A stretch of DNA of 60,505 nucleotides from an uncultured Collinsella sp. GTDB taxonomy: Bacteria; Actinomycetota; Coriobacteriia; Coriobacteriales; Coriobacteriaceae. A program made the position numbers and the translations under genes. The DNA is taken from assembly GCA_902470695.1 (NCBI GenBank), contig CABRHH010000014.1:1-60505 (forward strand), read 5' to 3'. How positions within the stretch are numbered: the stretch's first letter is position 1; every line of letters starts with the position of its first letter. Shown one piece after another: positions 41,783 to 50,326 of the stretch. The notes under the pieces were generated by a model. The model was not told the origin of the DNA and did not search any database. It was given only the letters and a program-made list of their open reading frames with translations.

Positions 41783-44700
41783 ATGGCAGAGGATGCGATC
41801 GAGGCACCGATGAACGAGGCGGCGCCGACGCCGGCCGCCGAGGCGTCCGTTTCGGCGGCGTCGGCCGGCACGACGGCAGCGCACGATGCACCGCAGGACG
41901 CCGTCGCGCAGGCGCTTGCGGGCGGCGCCATCTGGCATCCGGAGCGTGTGACCGGCGCGCTGCACCTGGGCATCGACGTGGGCTCCACCACCGTCAAGCT
42001 CGCCGTGCTGGATGACGCCAACCAACTCGTGTACGCAAAGTACCAGCGTCATCACACCGATGTGCGCGCCTGCGCGCGCGACCTGTTCGTGGGCGCGGCG
42101 GCACTGCTGCCCGAGGCGCAGATGACCTGCGCCATCACGGGCTCGGGCGGGCTTCTGCTCTCGCAGTGGCTCGGCTTGGAGTTCGTGCAGGAGGTCATCG
42201 CCAGCAAGCGCGCCGTGGAAACCCTCATCCCCAAGACCGACGTGGCCATTGAGCTGGGCGGCGAGGATGCCAAGATCATCTACTTCGACACCGGTATCGA
42301 GCAGCGCATGAACGGCACGTGCGCCGGCGGCACCGGCGCGTTCATCGACCAGATGGCCGCCCTGCTCCACACCGACGCCGCGGGTTTGAATGAGCTCGCC
42401 AGCCGCGCCACTACGATCTACCCCATCGCCAGCCGCTGCGGCGTGTTCGCCAAAACCGACGTGCAGCCGCTGCTGAACGAGGGCGCCGCCCCTGAGGACG
42501 TGGCCGCATCCATCTTCCAGGCGGTGGTGACCCAAACCATCTCGGGCCTGGCGTGCGGCCGCCCCATCCGCGGCTACGTGGCCTTCCTGGGCGGCCCGCT
42601 ACAGTACCTCTCAGAGCTGCGCCGTCGTTTCTACATCACGCTGGAGCTGGATGAGGAGCACCGTCTGGTGCCCGACAACGCGCACCTGTTCGTGGCCTCC
42701 GGCGCCGCGATGGCGCACGAATCCAGCAAGCTCGCCACATTCGGTCAGCTCATCGAGTCTATCGACGCGTTGGGCGACACCCAGGGCGCCGAGGTGGCGC
42801 GCCTGGAGCCGCTGTTTGCCACCGAGGCCGATCTGGAGGAGTTCCGCACCCGCCATGCCCGCGAGGTCGTTCCGCGCGGGGAGCTTGCGGGCTACACCGG
42901 GCGCGTGTTCATCGGCCTGGACGCCGGTTCCACCACGATGAAGGCCGCCATGGTGGGCGAGGATGGGCAGCTCCTCCACACCTGGTACGGCAACAACAAC
43001 GGCGATATCCTCGGCACCGCCAAGGCGATCATGGCCGACTTCTACGCGCATATCCCGGCGGGCTGCACCATCGGGCACGTGACCACGACCGGTTACGGCG
43101 AAGCACTGCTCATCGAGGCCATCAAGGCCGATTCGGGCGAGATCGAGACGGTTGCCCACCTGCGGGGCGCCCGCGCGTTCTTGCCCGGCGTGGAGTTCAT
43201 CTTGGACATCGGCGGCCAGGACATGAAGTGCCTGCGTGTGCGCGACGGCGTGATCGAGCACATCATGCTGAACGAAGCGTGCTCCAGCGGCTGCGGCAGC
43301 TTCATCGAGAGCTTCGCGGTGTCCATGAACATGGACGTGCGTGCGTTCGCGGCCGAGGCCATGCGCGCCCGCGGGCCCGTCGATCTGGGCAGCCGCTGCA
43401 CGGTGTTCATGAACTCGCGGGTGAAGCAGGCGCAGAAGGAAGGCGCCACGGTGGGCGACATCGCCGCGGGCCTGTCCTACTCCGTGATCAAGAATGCCCT
43501 GTTCAAGGTCATCAAGCTGCGCGACCCCAAAGAGATCGGCACCCAGGTGATCGTCCAGGGCGGCACCTTCATGTCCGACGCCACCCTGCGCGCGTTCGAG
43601 CAGCTCACCGGCGTGCACGCCATCCGTCCCGACATCGCCGGCTGCATGGGCGCCTACGGAGCGGCCCTGCTCGCCCGCGACCGCGCCGGCGCCACGGGTG
43701 TCTCGGGCGTGCTCGGTGCCGCCGAGATCGAGGCGCTTACGGTCACCCAGCGCCACGCGCGCTGCGGCCGGTGCTCCAACAACTGCCAGCTCACCATCAA
43801 CGACTTCGGTGCGGGCCGGCGCTTCATCACCGGCAACCGCTGCGAGAAGGGCGCCGGCGGCTCGCGCCGCCGCTCCGAGGCGCCCAACCTCTTCGCCCGG
43901 AAAAACAGCCTGATTTTCGACCGCGAGGTGTTGAGCCCCAAGGACGCCCCGCGCGGTACGGTGGGCATTCCGCGCGCGCTCAACATGTATGAGAACTACC
44001 CCTTCTGGCATGCGTTCTTCACGCGGCTGGGCTTCTCGGTGGTGCTATCGGACAACTCGAGCAAGAAAACCTACGAGGCCGGCATCGAGTCCATGCCGAG
44101 CGAGAGCGTGTGCTACCCGGCCAAGCTCTCCCACGGGCACGTGATGAACCTGATCGAGAAGGATCCGGATTTCATCTGGATGCCGTGCGTGCGCTGGGAA
44201 CGCAAGGAGGATCCGTCGGCGGGCAACTGCTACAACTGCCCGATCGTCATGAGCTACCCCACCGCGCTCGGCCTGAACATCGACGAGCTGGGCGAGAAGC
44301 ACGTGGAGTTCATGTACCCGTTCGTGCCCTACCACGACAAGATCGAGCTCAAGCGCCGTCTGTACGAGCTGCTGGCCGTGGAGCGCGTGGCCGACGCCGA
44401 GGCGGGCCGCGGGCGCGTGCGCGGGCCCAAGCTCACCCGCACCGAGATCGACGCCGCGGTCAATGCCGCCTACGAGGCCGACGCACGCTTCCACGAGGAC
44501 ATCCAGACCATGGGCGAGGAGACCATGCGCTGGATCGAGGAGCACGGCGGGCACGGTATCGTGCTGGCGGGCCGCCCCTACCACAACGACCCCGAGATCA
44601 ACCACGCGCTGCCCGAGCTCATCGCTAGCTTCGGCTTCGCGGTGCTCACCGAGGACTCGGTGGCGCACCTGGTGAAGCCCGAGCGGCCCATCCGCGTGGT

Positions 44701-46477
44701 GGACCAGTGGATGTACCACAGCCGCCTGTACGCGGCGGCGCGGTTCGTGACCATGCGCAACGACCTCAACCTCATCCAGCTCAACTCCTTCGGCTGCGGC
44801 CTGGACGCGCTCACCACCGACCAGGTGCAGGAGATCTTGGAGGCCTCCGGCAAGATCTACACGGTGCTCAAGATCGACGAGGTCTCCAACCTGGGCGCGG
44901 CGCGCATCCGCATCCGCTCGCTCATGGCGGCGCTGAAGGATCAGGAAGCCGAACGCGCTGCCGAGGCCGCGGCGGCGGGCGAGGCCTACGAGACGGGCGA
45001 CGCCGCCCCGGTGGCCCCATCGATCGAGGCGCCGGTGTTCGCCACCCGCAAATATGCGCTTGCGGCCCAGCGTGCCAGCAAGAGCGCCGCGTGGGAGAAG
45101 GTGCCGTTCACGCAGGAGATGAAGGAGGCTGGCTACACCATCCTGTGCCCGCAGATGGCGCCGATCCACTTCGACTTGGTAAAAGAGGTGTTCCGGGCCG
45201 GTGGCTACAACCTGGAGCTGCTGCCCTCCACCGATCGTGGCGCCGTGGAGGCGGGCCTGCGCTACGTGAACAACGACATCTGCTATCCGTCGATTTTGGT
45301 GACGGGCCAGATCATGGAGGCCATCGAGAGCGGGCGCTACGACCTGTCGCGCACGGCGGTGGTGATCTCGCAGACCGGCGGCGGATGCCGTGCCACCAAC
45401 TACATCGCGCTCATCCGCAAAGCGCTGCGCGAAAGCGGTCACCCCGAGATCCCGGTGATCAGCTTGTCCGCGGTAAAGCTCGATGAGCAGAACCCGGGCT
45501 TTAAGCTCACGGTGCCGCTGCTGAAGGCCGCGGTGTATTCCGTGCTGTTCGGCGACCTCATGATGCAGATGCTCTATCGCTGCCGGCCCTACGAGGCCGA
45601 GGCGGGGGCGGCCAACGAGCTGTTCGAGGACTACATGGAGCGGGCGCGCCGCCTGGCGCCGAACTTCACGCGCCGGTCGTTCACCAAGCTGGCGCGCGAG
45701 GCCATCGGTGCGTTCGACACCATGCCTCTCACGGGTGAGGGCACCAAGCCGCGCGTGGGCGTGGTGGGCGAGATCCTCGTCAAGTTCCATCCCACGGCCA
45801 ACAACCACGTGGTCGACGTGATCGAGAGCGAGGGCTGCGAGGCCGTGGTGCCCGGGTTGCTCGACTTCTTCCTGTATTCGATGAGCAACGCGCAGTTGCA
45901 GAAGGACGAGCTGGGCAGCTCGCGCAGCACGCGGGCGGCCATGGATGCGGCGATCGGTTTGGTTGACTGGATGCGCAAGCCGGTGGATGAGCTGCTGGAG
46001 CGCTCGGAGCGTTTCGAGCGGCCCGAGCCGATCTCGGTCATGGCCGAGAAGGCGAGCCGGGTGCTGTCGCTGTGCAACAACATGGGCGAGGGTTGGCTGC
46101 TGACGGCCGAGATGCTCGACCTGATCGACCATGGGGCGCCGAACATCATCTGCACGCAGCCGTTTGCGTGCCTGCCGAACCACGTGGTGGGCAAGGCGGT
46201 GATCAAGGAGCTGCGACGCCAGCATCCCGAGAGCAACATCGTGGCGGTGGATTACGACCCGGGTGCGAGCGAGGTCAACCAGCTCAACCGCATCAAGCTC
46301 ATGATCTCGGTGGCAAAGGAGAACCTGCGCGCCGGCAAGGGTTTCACCATGGAGCCGATTGCCATGGAGCGCCGTGATTCGGTGACGAGCCGGATGAAGC
46401 CGCATCACCCGGTGGCCGCCGGTGAGGTGGACGCCGCGGTGCGGCGCCTGAGCCGCGGCGTGCGCGTGAAGCAGTAG
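41783..46477 (+). CDS. Giant 2-hydroxyacyl-CoA dehydratase activase-related protein
   Basis: 1564 residues. Two BadF/BcrA-type ATPase domains come first: LGIDVGSTTVKLAVLDD with the cluster ligand NGTCAGGTGAFIDQMA (Cys180), and IGLDAGSTTMKAAMVGED with NEACSSGCGSFIESFA (Cys500). A Cys-rich link RCGRCSNNCQLTIND (661-668) follows, then a DUF2229-type region and a C-terminal HgdB-like part with NNDICYPSILVTGQ. Activators of this class use ATP to push an electron from a 4Fe-4S cluster to a dehydratase. Fusion proteins of this kind are widespread in anaerobes without a proven substrate. GGAGGGGA precedes the ATG. No separate dehydratase subunits are in the window. Confidence 0.92.
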   Translation: MAEDAIEAPMNEAAPTPAAEASVSAASAGTTAAHDAPQDAVAQALAGGAIWHPERVTGALHLGIDVGSTTVKLAVLDDANQLVYAKYQRHHTDVRACARDLFVGAAALLPEAQMTCAITGSGGLLLSQWLGLEFVQEVIASKRAVETLIPKTDVAIELGGEDAKIIYFDTGIEQRMNGTCAGGTGAFIDQMAALLHTDAAGLNELASRATTIYPIASRCGVFAKTDVQPLLNEGAAPEDVAASIFQAVVTQTISGLACGRPIRGYVAFLGGPLQYLSELRRRFYITLELDEEHRLVPDNAHLFVASGAAMAHESSKLATFGQLIESIDALGDTQGAEVARLEPLFATEADLEEFRTRHAREVVPRGELAGYTGRVFIGLDAGSTTMKAAMVGEDGQLLHTWYGNNNGDILGTAKAIMADFYAHIPAGCTIGHVTTTGYGEALLIEAIKADSGEIETVAHLRGARAFLPGVEFILDIGGQDMKCLRVRDGVIEHIMLNEACSSGCGSFIESFAVSMNMDVRAFAAEAMRARGPVDLGSRCTVFMNSRVKQAQKEGATVGDIAAGLSYSVIKNALFKVIKLRDPKEIGTQVIVQGGTFMSDATLRAFEQLTGVHAIRPDIAGCMGAYGAALLARDRAGATGVSGVLGAAEIEALTVTQRHARCGRCSNNCQLTINDFGAGRRFITGNRCEKGAGGSRRRSEAPNLFARKNSLIFDREVLSPKDAPRGTVGIPRALNMYENYPFWHAFFTRLGFSVVLSDNSSKKTYEAGIESMPSESVCYPAKLSHGHVMNLIEKDPDFIWMPCVRWERKEDPSAGNCYNCPIVMSYPTALGLNIDELGEKHVEFMYPFVPYHDKIELKRRLYELLAVERVADAEAGRGRVRGPKLTRTEIDAAVNAAYEADARFHEDIQTMGEETMRWIEEHGGHGIVLAGRPYHNDPEINHALPELIASFGFAVLTEDSVAHLVKPERPIRVVDQWMYHSRLYAAARFVTMRNDLNLIQLNSFGCGLDALTTDQVQEILEASGKIYTVLKIDEVSNLGAARIRIRSLMAALKDQEAERAAEAAAAGEAYETGDAAPVAPSIEAPVFATRKYALAAQRASKSAAWEKVPFTQEMKEAGYTILCPQMAPIHFDLVKEVFRAGGYNLELLPSTDRGAVEAGLRYVNNDICYPSILVTGQIMEAIESGRYDLSRTAVVISQTGGGCRATNYIALIRKALRESGHPEIPVISLSAVKLDEQNPGFKLTVPLLKAAVYSVLFGDLMMQMLYRCRPYEAEAGAANELFEDYMERARRLAPNFTRRSFTKLAREAIGAFDTMPLTGEGTKPRVGVVGEILVKFHPTANNHVVDVIESEGCEAVVPGLLDFFLYSMSNAQLQKDELGSSRSTRAAMDAAIGLVDWMRKPVDELLERSERFERPEPISVMAEKASRVLSLCNNMGEGWLLTAEMLDLIDHGAPNIICTQPFACLPNHVVGKAVIKELRRQHPESNIVAVDYDPGASEVNQLNRIKLMISVAKENLRAGKGFTMEPIAMERRDSVTSRMKPHHPVAAGEVDAAVRRLSRGVRVKQ

Positions 46478-46524
46478 GGCTGCGGCCGCGCGGGCTGACC
46501 TGCAGGTTGGTCCGCGGGTTAGCT

Positions 46525-46561
46525 CTCGCCTCAAATTATCGGCAGGCTTTTTTGAGGCGAG
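46525..46561. terminator. Hairpin after activase gene
   Basis: CTCGCCTCAAA and TTTGAGGCGAG pair perfectly (11 bp) around a 15-base loop, 47 bases past the activase stop. The T-run lies within the stem's right side. Probable end of the activase transcript. Confidence 0.5.
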
Positions 46562-46567
46562 CGGCCT

Positions 46568-46608
46568 TGTGACGGTAAAGGAGAGGCTCCTCGCGGAGCC
46601 CCGTCACA
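46568..46608. other. Nested hairpin in convergent intergenic region
   Basis: Outer arms TGTGACGG and CCGTCACA enclose an inner perfect stem GGCTCC-TCGC-GGAGCC. Part of three consecutive hairpins between convergent genes; function unknown. Confidence 0.5.
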
Positions 46609-46619
46609 TGTCTTCATGG

Positions 46620-46672
46620 AAAAAAACCTCCCATTTCTCGGATATCAGTTGCCTTGTCCGAGAAATGGGAGG
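46620..46672 (-). terminator. Intrinsic terminator of the phosphatase gene (repeat-family hairpin)
   Basis: CCTCCCATTTCTCGGA (46627-46642) and its exact complement (46657-46672) make a 16-bp stem. On the minus strand the stem is followed by TTTTTTT, giving an ideal terminator for the tyrosine phosphatase. The stem sequence recurs at 5242-5291. Confidence 0.8.
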
Positions 46673-46733
46673 CGGTCCATCGCCGCGGCGCGGGCCGTGC
46701 TACGTTTGTGGGGCTGGTCGTATGGCGGGCTGA

Positions 46734-47183
46734 TTAGCCAAGCGAGGCGAGCAGTCCCTGGCAGCCGGCGAGGACATCGCGGTACGTGGCATTGAAGTCG
46801 CCGGTGTACCACGGGTCGGCAACGTCGCGTGAACTGCCGACGTAGCTCATAAGCTTGCGGCATTTGTGCCCGGGGTCGCCGTCCAGGAGGCGCATGAGGT
46901 TGCGCTCGTTGCTGGCGTCCATGTAGATGATAAGGTCCCAGTCGTTGTATTCGTCGCGCGCGATCTGGCGGGCGCGGTGTTCGAGGACGGGTACGCCTGC
47001 CTGGCGTAGCTTGCGTACGGTACCATGATGCGGTGGATTGCCGATCTCTTCGCGCGAGGTGGCGGCGGAGTCAATGGCGAACTCGCCCGCGCGGCCGGCG
47101 CGGTCTACAAGATCCGCGAACACAAACTGTGCCATGGTTGAGCGGCAGATGTTGCCATGGCATACAAACATGATTCTATGCAT
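46734..47183 (-). CDS. Low-molecular-weight protein-tyrosine phosphatase, 5' end supplied by the integrated element
   Basis: 149 residues with catalytic P-loop CHGNICRS (Cys8, Arg14) and general acid in DPWYTGDF (Asp123), so it should be active. Such phosphatases often control tyrosine kinases of capsule synthesis. The first ten codons (MHRIMFVCHG) come from the integrative element: the chromosome/element junction is the 11-bp GGCAACATCTG core at 47146-47156. The original start, MHRILFICHGNI, is stranded at 54172-54210. GAGAGG lies 9 bases upstream of ATG 47183, so the element also supplies ribosome binding site and promoter. An ATG at 47201 is the alternative start. Confidence 0.9.
   Translation of the reverse strand: MHRIMFVCHGNICRSTMAQFVFADLVDRAGRAGEFAIDSAATSREEIGNPPHHGTVRKLRQAGVPVLEHRARQIARDEYNDWDLIIYMDASNERNLMRLLDGDPGHKCRKLMSYVGSSRDVADPWYTGDFNATYRDVLAGCQGLLASLG
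47146..47156. other. Attachment site, left junction
   Basis: CAGATGTTGCC, codons for Gly-Asn-Ile-Cys of the phosphatase P-loop on the minus strand. Identity with 54173-54183 marks the recombination core; similarity continues imperfectly for ~27 bases inward, through element-supplied codons. Confidence 0.85.
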
Positions 47184-47303
47184 CCTTGGATTTCCTCTCA
47201 AATATCAGGGTTTCCGCAGGTGATGAACGTTGTTCGTATGCCATCACCCAGTCGCGAAATCCCGAATCGGCTCGTGTATGAGCGGATATTTTCCGCCGCA
47301 AAA

Positions 47304-47340
47304 GTTGTAAATTCGGTTGTAAACCTCGCGGATTTACAAC
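47304..47340. promoter_or_regulatory. Candidate integrase arm-binding sites, left end
   Basis: GTTGTAAA occurs directly at 47304-47311 and 47316-47323 and inverted at 47333-47340, between the junction and the integrase gene. The same motif lies near the other end (54099-54106). Paired, repeated short motifs near both ends are what tyrosine integrases bind with their N-terminal domain. Confidence 0.6.
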
Positions 47341-47355
47341 TTCGTACACTTTAGC

Positions 47356-48561
47356 TTACGCGGCACCATCCGTCATGCGGAGCATGTCGCCCCTCACGTC
47401 CTCGAATCCAAGGTGGGTGTACGTGTTGTATGTCACGCTAATGTCTGAGTGCCCCATGATGTACTTGAGCTTCGCGGGGTCCATCCCCTTTCGAGCCATC
47501 TTGGAGCAGAATGTGTGTCGGCAGACATGCGGGGTAATCTTGGGAAGCTCCTTCTTGTAGATGCTATTGTGCTTACGGAGAGAGAGTTGGAAGTACTTTT
47601 CCCAATGCATCGCAACCTTCGGCATGCCGTTTTTGTCCAGAAGCAGGAATCCGCTCACCCCGTCAACGACGGGCTCGGCGGGTGGGTTGGCACGCTTTTG
47701 AAGGATTGCCTTGAAGCATTTCTTGACTTCCTCGGACATGGGTACGTATCGCTCGCCGCTTTTCGTTTTGGGGCGTTCGATGTAGTACCTCATATCGCTG
47801 CCCCTCTGCAGCTGCTTGCTGACGCGGATGCTTCCGTTTTCGAAATCGAGGTCAGATTTTGTGAGGCCGCAGAACTCCGAGATGCGCAGCCCCGTGTTGA
47901 AGAGGATGTAGAACGCTTCGTAATATCGCGAGTAATGCTTATCTCCCTTGATGAAATCGAGGAACCTGCGCTCGTCCTGTGGTGACAAGGCCTCGCGCGC
48001 AATGGAGTCGTTGACAAGCACGGTGGCGAGCTCGAAGTTGAACGGGTTGCGCCTGATGAGGTCGTCTTCCTCCGCAAGCTGGAAAGCTGGGCGAAGTACT
48101 CCTCGAATGCAGTGAATCGCACTGTAGCTTTTCCCGAGCTCGTCTTGAAGATAGATGAGCCAATTCTTCGCGTCGAGCGTCGTTATATCGCCGATTTTCC
48201 TGCTTCCGAACTCGTCCCTGGCAAGAAAGTTCATAACCGTCTTATAGCCCGCGCGCGTAGTCGGGCGCACCGCCGTCTTAGTCGCGACGTACTTTTCAAC
48301 CAATTCGAGAACGGTCATCCCGCTTGGTGCAACGCGGTCAAACAGATCGCGTTGCACCTGCTTCTCGATTTCGCGGAGGCACGGCCCCGACTTTTTGCCC
48401 TTGGGAGGGAGGTCGTGCGTGGTAAGCGTCCACGAGTACTTGTACTTCGTCTTGCCTTTCACGTCTTTGAACTTGAAATAGTACTGGCCGTTCGGGCGCT
48501 GCCCCTCTCCTTGGCGAAGGATGCGCCCCTTGCTGTCTTTCCTCGTGGGCACTCTTGTCAC
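47356..48561 (-). CDS. int: Tn916-type tyrosine integrase
   Basis: 401 residues, co-linear with Tn916 integrase: N-terminal arm-binding domain (KGRILRQGEGQRPNGQYYFKFKD...YSWTLTTHDLPPKGKK), core-binding domain, and catalytic domain with Arg226 (TGLRISEF), Lys265/267 (PKTKSGE), His345 and Arg348 (HVCRH), His371 (GHSD) and Tyr381 (TYTHLGF). It excises and inserts the element. Base composition is less GC-rich than the host genes, a sign of transfer. It is read toward the left junction. A hairpin (48577-48616) separates it from the small gene upstream. Confidence 0.96.
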   Translation of the reverse strand: MTRVPTRKDSKGRILRQGEGQRPNGQYYFKFKDVKGKTKYKYSWTLTTHDLPPKGKKSGPCLREIEKQVQRDLFDRVAPSGMTVLELVEKYVATKTAVRPTTRAGYKTVMNFLARDEFGSRKIGDITTLDAKNWLIYLQDELGKSYSAIHCIRGVLRPAFQLAEEDDLIRRNPFNFELATVLVNDSIAREALSPQDERRFLDFIKGDKHYSRYYEAFYILFNTGLRISEFCGLTKSDLDFENGSIRVSKQLQRGSDMRYYIERPKTKSGERYVPMSEEVKKCFKAILQKRANPPAEPVVDGVSGFLLLDKNGMPKVAMHWEKYFQLSLRKHNSIYKKELPKITPHVCRHTFCSKMARKGMDPAKLKYIMGHSDISVTYNTYTHLGFEDVRGDMLRMTDGAA

Positions 48562-48576
48562 CTCCTCTCCTTATGG

Positions 48577-48616
48577 ATGCGCCCCGATGCTACTTCGCTG
48601 GTGCATCGGGGCGCAT
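48577..48616 (-). terminator. Hairpin between small gene and integrase
   Basis: ATGCGCCCCGATGC and GCATCGGGGCGCAT form a perfect 14-bp stem with a 12-base loop just before the integrase. No U-tract on the integrase strand, so it may attenuate rather than stop transcription. Confidence 0.5.
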
Positions 48617-48659
48617 AATTGCTAGTGGTACGGGCTACGTTGAATGACTTTCGAGATTC

Positions 48660-48917
48660 CTAGGGACGATTCGTGCTCCAATGCATTCTGTTCCAATACA
48701 GCAGGTCGCACGCGAAGTAATAGCGACGTGAGGAGTCGCCGTTCAAGGTGAGGAACGTGGGGCCGACGCCGTTGATTCCGTCCACCATCAGCTGCAGAAG
48801 CCCGTTTCTTCCGAGAAACTTCACTGCATCCTCCTCGCTCACAACCAACATGGAACTCCCAATCATGTCGTATGCGGAATTCTCGTACGCATTTTCGGTG
48901 CCTTGCTGTTCGTTCAT
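48660..48917 (-). CDS. Small protein, possible excisionase
   Basis: 85 residues with AAGGAGG perfectly spaced before the ATG, so surely translated. I do not recognise the family. The segment VSEEDAVKFLGRNGLLQLMVDG and the end SRRYYFACDLLYW resemble the helix, turn and basic wing layout of small MerR-like excisionases, and the position next to the integrase fits; the match is weak. Same direction as the integrase. Confidence 0.55.
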   Translation of the reverse strand: MNEQQGTENAYENSAYDMIGSSMLVVSEEDAVKFLGRNGLLQLMVDGINGVGPTFLTLNGDSSRRYYFACDLLYWNRMHWSTNRP

Positions 48918-49480
48918 TCGAGCCTCCTTTTCACTCGGCGTTGCTTGCAACGCAATTTCATTACGAGCCGAGATTAATTGCGTCGCCATGTATCCGCAAA
49001 TCGAGAAAAGCCTGATAAACGAGCATTTCTGTTTGCATCCATTCATAAATGAGGAGAAAAAAGTCGATGCGATTTTTCAAGATTCATAAGGCCTTCACGT
49101 GCGCGTTTTGCCGCATTCCAGCATCTCGCTTCGCTCGATGCCCGTGGGTTTATTTGTACGAAGTACGCGGGCGGTGGGCATGGGGGCTGTCGGCTATGCC
49201 GACCGCAGCGCAAGCTGCGTCAGCCCCCCTTATGCCCTTTTGCCGTTTTTGCCCCCGAAGCGTAGAGCGGAGGGGGCAGCGGCGGTTTCGCCTCGTTTAT
49301 GCCGCGAAGCGGCGGCGAACCACCGCGCTGAGATTCATCGATCAGCTTTCGCAATCCGCGCAGTTTGCGAAAGCGGCGCGTTTCCCCTTCGTTTATGTGC
49401 GGTCATTCGGCGCTCGCTTTCGCGGCGCGAAGCCCTGCGCGACGACGTTTCGCAAGCTGCGCTTAGCGCGCGGCTGAGCG
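48918..49480. other. Hairpin-rich non-coding region of the element
   Basis: About 560 bases without a supported gene. From 49120 to 49470 it is a chain of short palindromes, for example GCATCTCGCTTCGCTCGATGC-like, GGCTATGCC, GGCGGTTTCGCC, CCGCGAAGCGG and TTTCGCAATCC...GTTTGCGAAA. Candidates are an origin of transfer or replication, or a structured RNA. Confidence 0.55.
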
Positions 49481-49517
49481 AAAAAAATATAGGGTGCGGC
49501 GATTTCTCGCCGCACCC
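49481..49517 (-). terminator. Intrinsic terminator of the element cargo genes
   Basis: GGGTGCGGCGA and TCGCCGCACCC pair over 11 bp with loop TTTC. On the minus strand the stem is followed by TATATTTTTTT. It lies 15 bases past the stop of the 92-residue gene. Confidence 0.85.
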
Positions 49518-49532
49518 ATGGGGTACGAATGG

Positions 49533-49811
49533 CTAGTGAATCTCGGGGGCGGGCAGGATGGACCAGCTTGTGCCGTAGGTTTTCAATCCCCATACGTGCA
49601 GGCAGAGCTCGCCGTCGTAGAACACCGGCTCGTCGGTGTGGTGCATGAGGAAGCTCGGGTCTTGCACGATGTACCACTGGAAGATTTCCTCCCAAGGCGC
49701 CCAGCTGCCGCCCACCAGTTCCATGGGGCGGTAGGCCATCTCGTTGGCGAGCACCATGCCGCCGCAGGTCTCCGCGAGGTCGGCGTACGTCTTTATCCCG
49801 TGGTCGCTCAC
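49533..49811 (-). CDS. Unknown 92-residue protein
   Basis: Unrecognised. Trp/Tyr-rich, probably globular: KTYADLAETCGGMVLANEM at the start, then GGSWAPWEEIFQWYIV, EPVFYDGELCLHVWGLKTYGTSW. GTG start with AAGGAGG 6 bases upstream, overlapping the stop of the upstream gene by four bases (GTGA). The two small genes form a coupled pair in the element. No signal peptide. Confidence 0.75.
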   Translation of the reverse strand: MSDHGIKTYADLAETCGGMVLANEMAYRPMELVGGSWAPWEEIFQWYIVQDPSFLMHHTDEPVFYDGELCLHVWGLKTYGTSWSILPAPEIH

Positions 49812-50146
49812 CGCGCGCCTCCTTCCAGCTCCTCGATGACGCGCACGACGCATGCGCGGATGAACCGCAGCTCCCTGACCGTGATGTGCATGGAGAGCAT
49901 GTCCGCGTCGAGCTCCACGCGCCCGAACTCGTCCACAAAGCGCCACTCCATCACGTTGTCGATGCACCTCAAGGTGCCCTCGAGCCCCTCCCTGTCCTCG
50001 AGCGGCTCCTTCCTGCGCATCGCGTTCCTCTCGCGCTCGAGCTGCTTGGCCTTCGCCGCGCTGATGCGAGCCGTGCGCTTGAGAACCTGAATACGCCACT
50101 CCGTCTCTTCCTCGATGCTGAATTTGTCCTTATCCTTATCTTTCAT
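49808..50146 (-). CDS. Unknown 112-residue charged helical protein
   Basis: Unrecognised. Strongly charged N-terminal half (MKDKDKDKFSIEEETEWRIQVLKRTARISAAKAKQLERERNAMRRKEP) likely to form a coiled coil; the second half ends RELRFIRACVVRVIEELEGG. GGGAGG precedes the ATG. Coupled to the 92-residue gene, so the products may interact. No membrane segment. Confidence 0.75.
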   Translation of the reverse strand: MKDKDKDKFSIEEETEWRIQVLKRTARISAAKAKQLERERNAMRRKEPLEDREGLEGTLRCIDNVMEWRFVDEFGRVELDADMLSMHITVRELRFIRACVVRVIEELEGGAR

Positions 50147-50255
50147 GTTCAGCACCTCCCTTCGCGCGACCTCCCCGATGCCGCAGGCATACTCACGGCG
50201 CAAGACGTGATCTGCTGCGGAATCGGGGATCAGGGCGCGACGGGCGCAGCACGAA

Positions 50256-50289
50256 AACGAAAAGGCCGCACCCGAAAGCGGATGCGGCC
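50256..50289 (-). terminator. Intrinsic terminator after lipoprotein gene
   Basis: Arms 50264-50274 and 50279-50289 (GGCCGCA-CCG type, one G-U) with a 4-base loop, followed on the minus strand by TTTTCGTTTT, 38 bases past the stop. Confidence 0.85.
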
Positions 50290-50326
50290 AGTACGGTCAT
50301 GTTGGGGTTGCCCGATGGGCGGCTTG

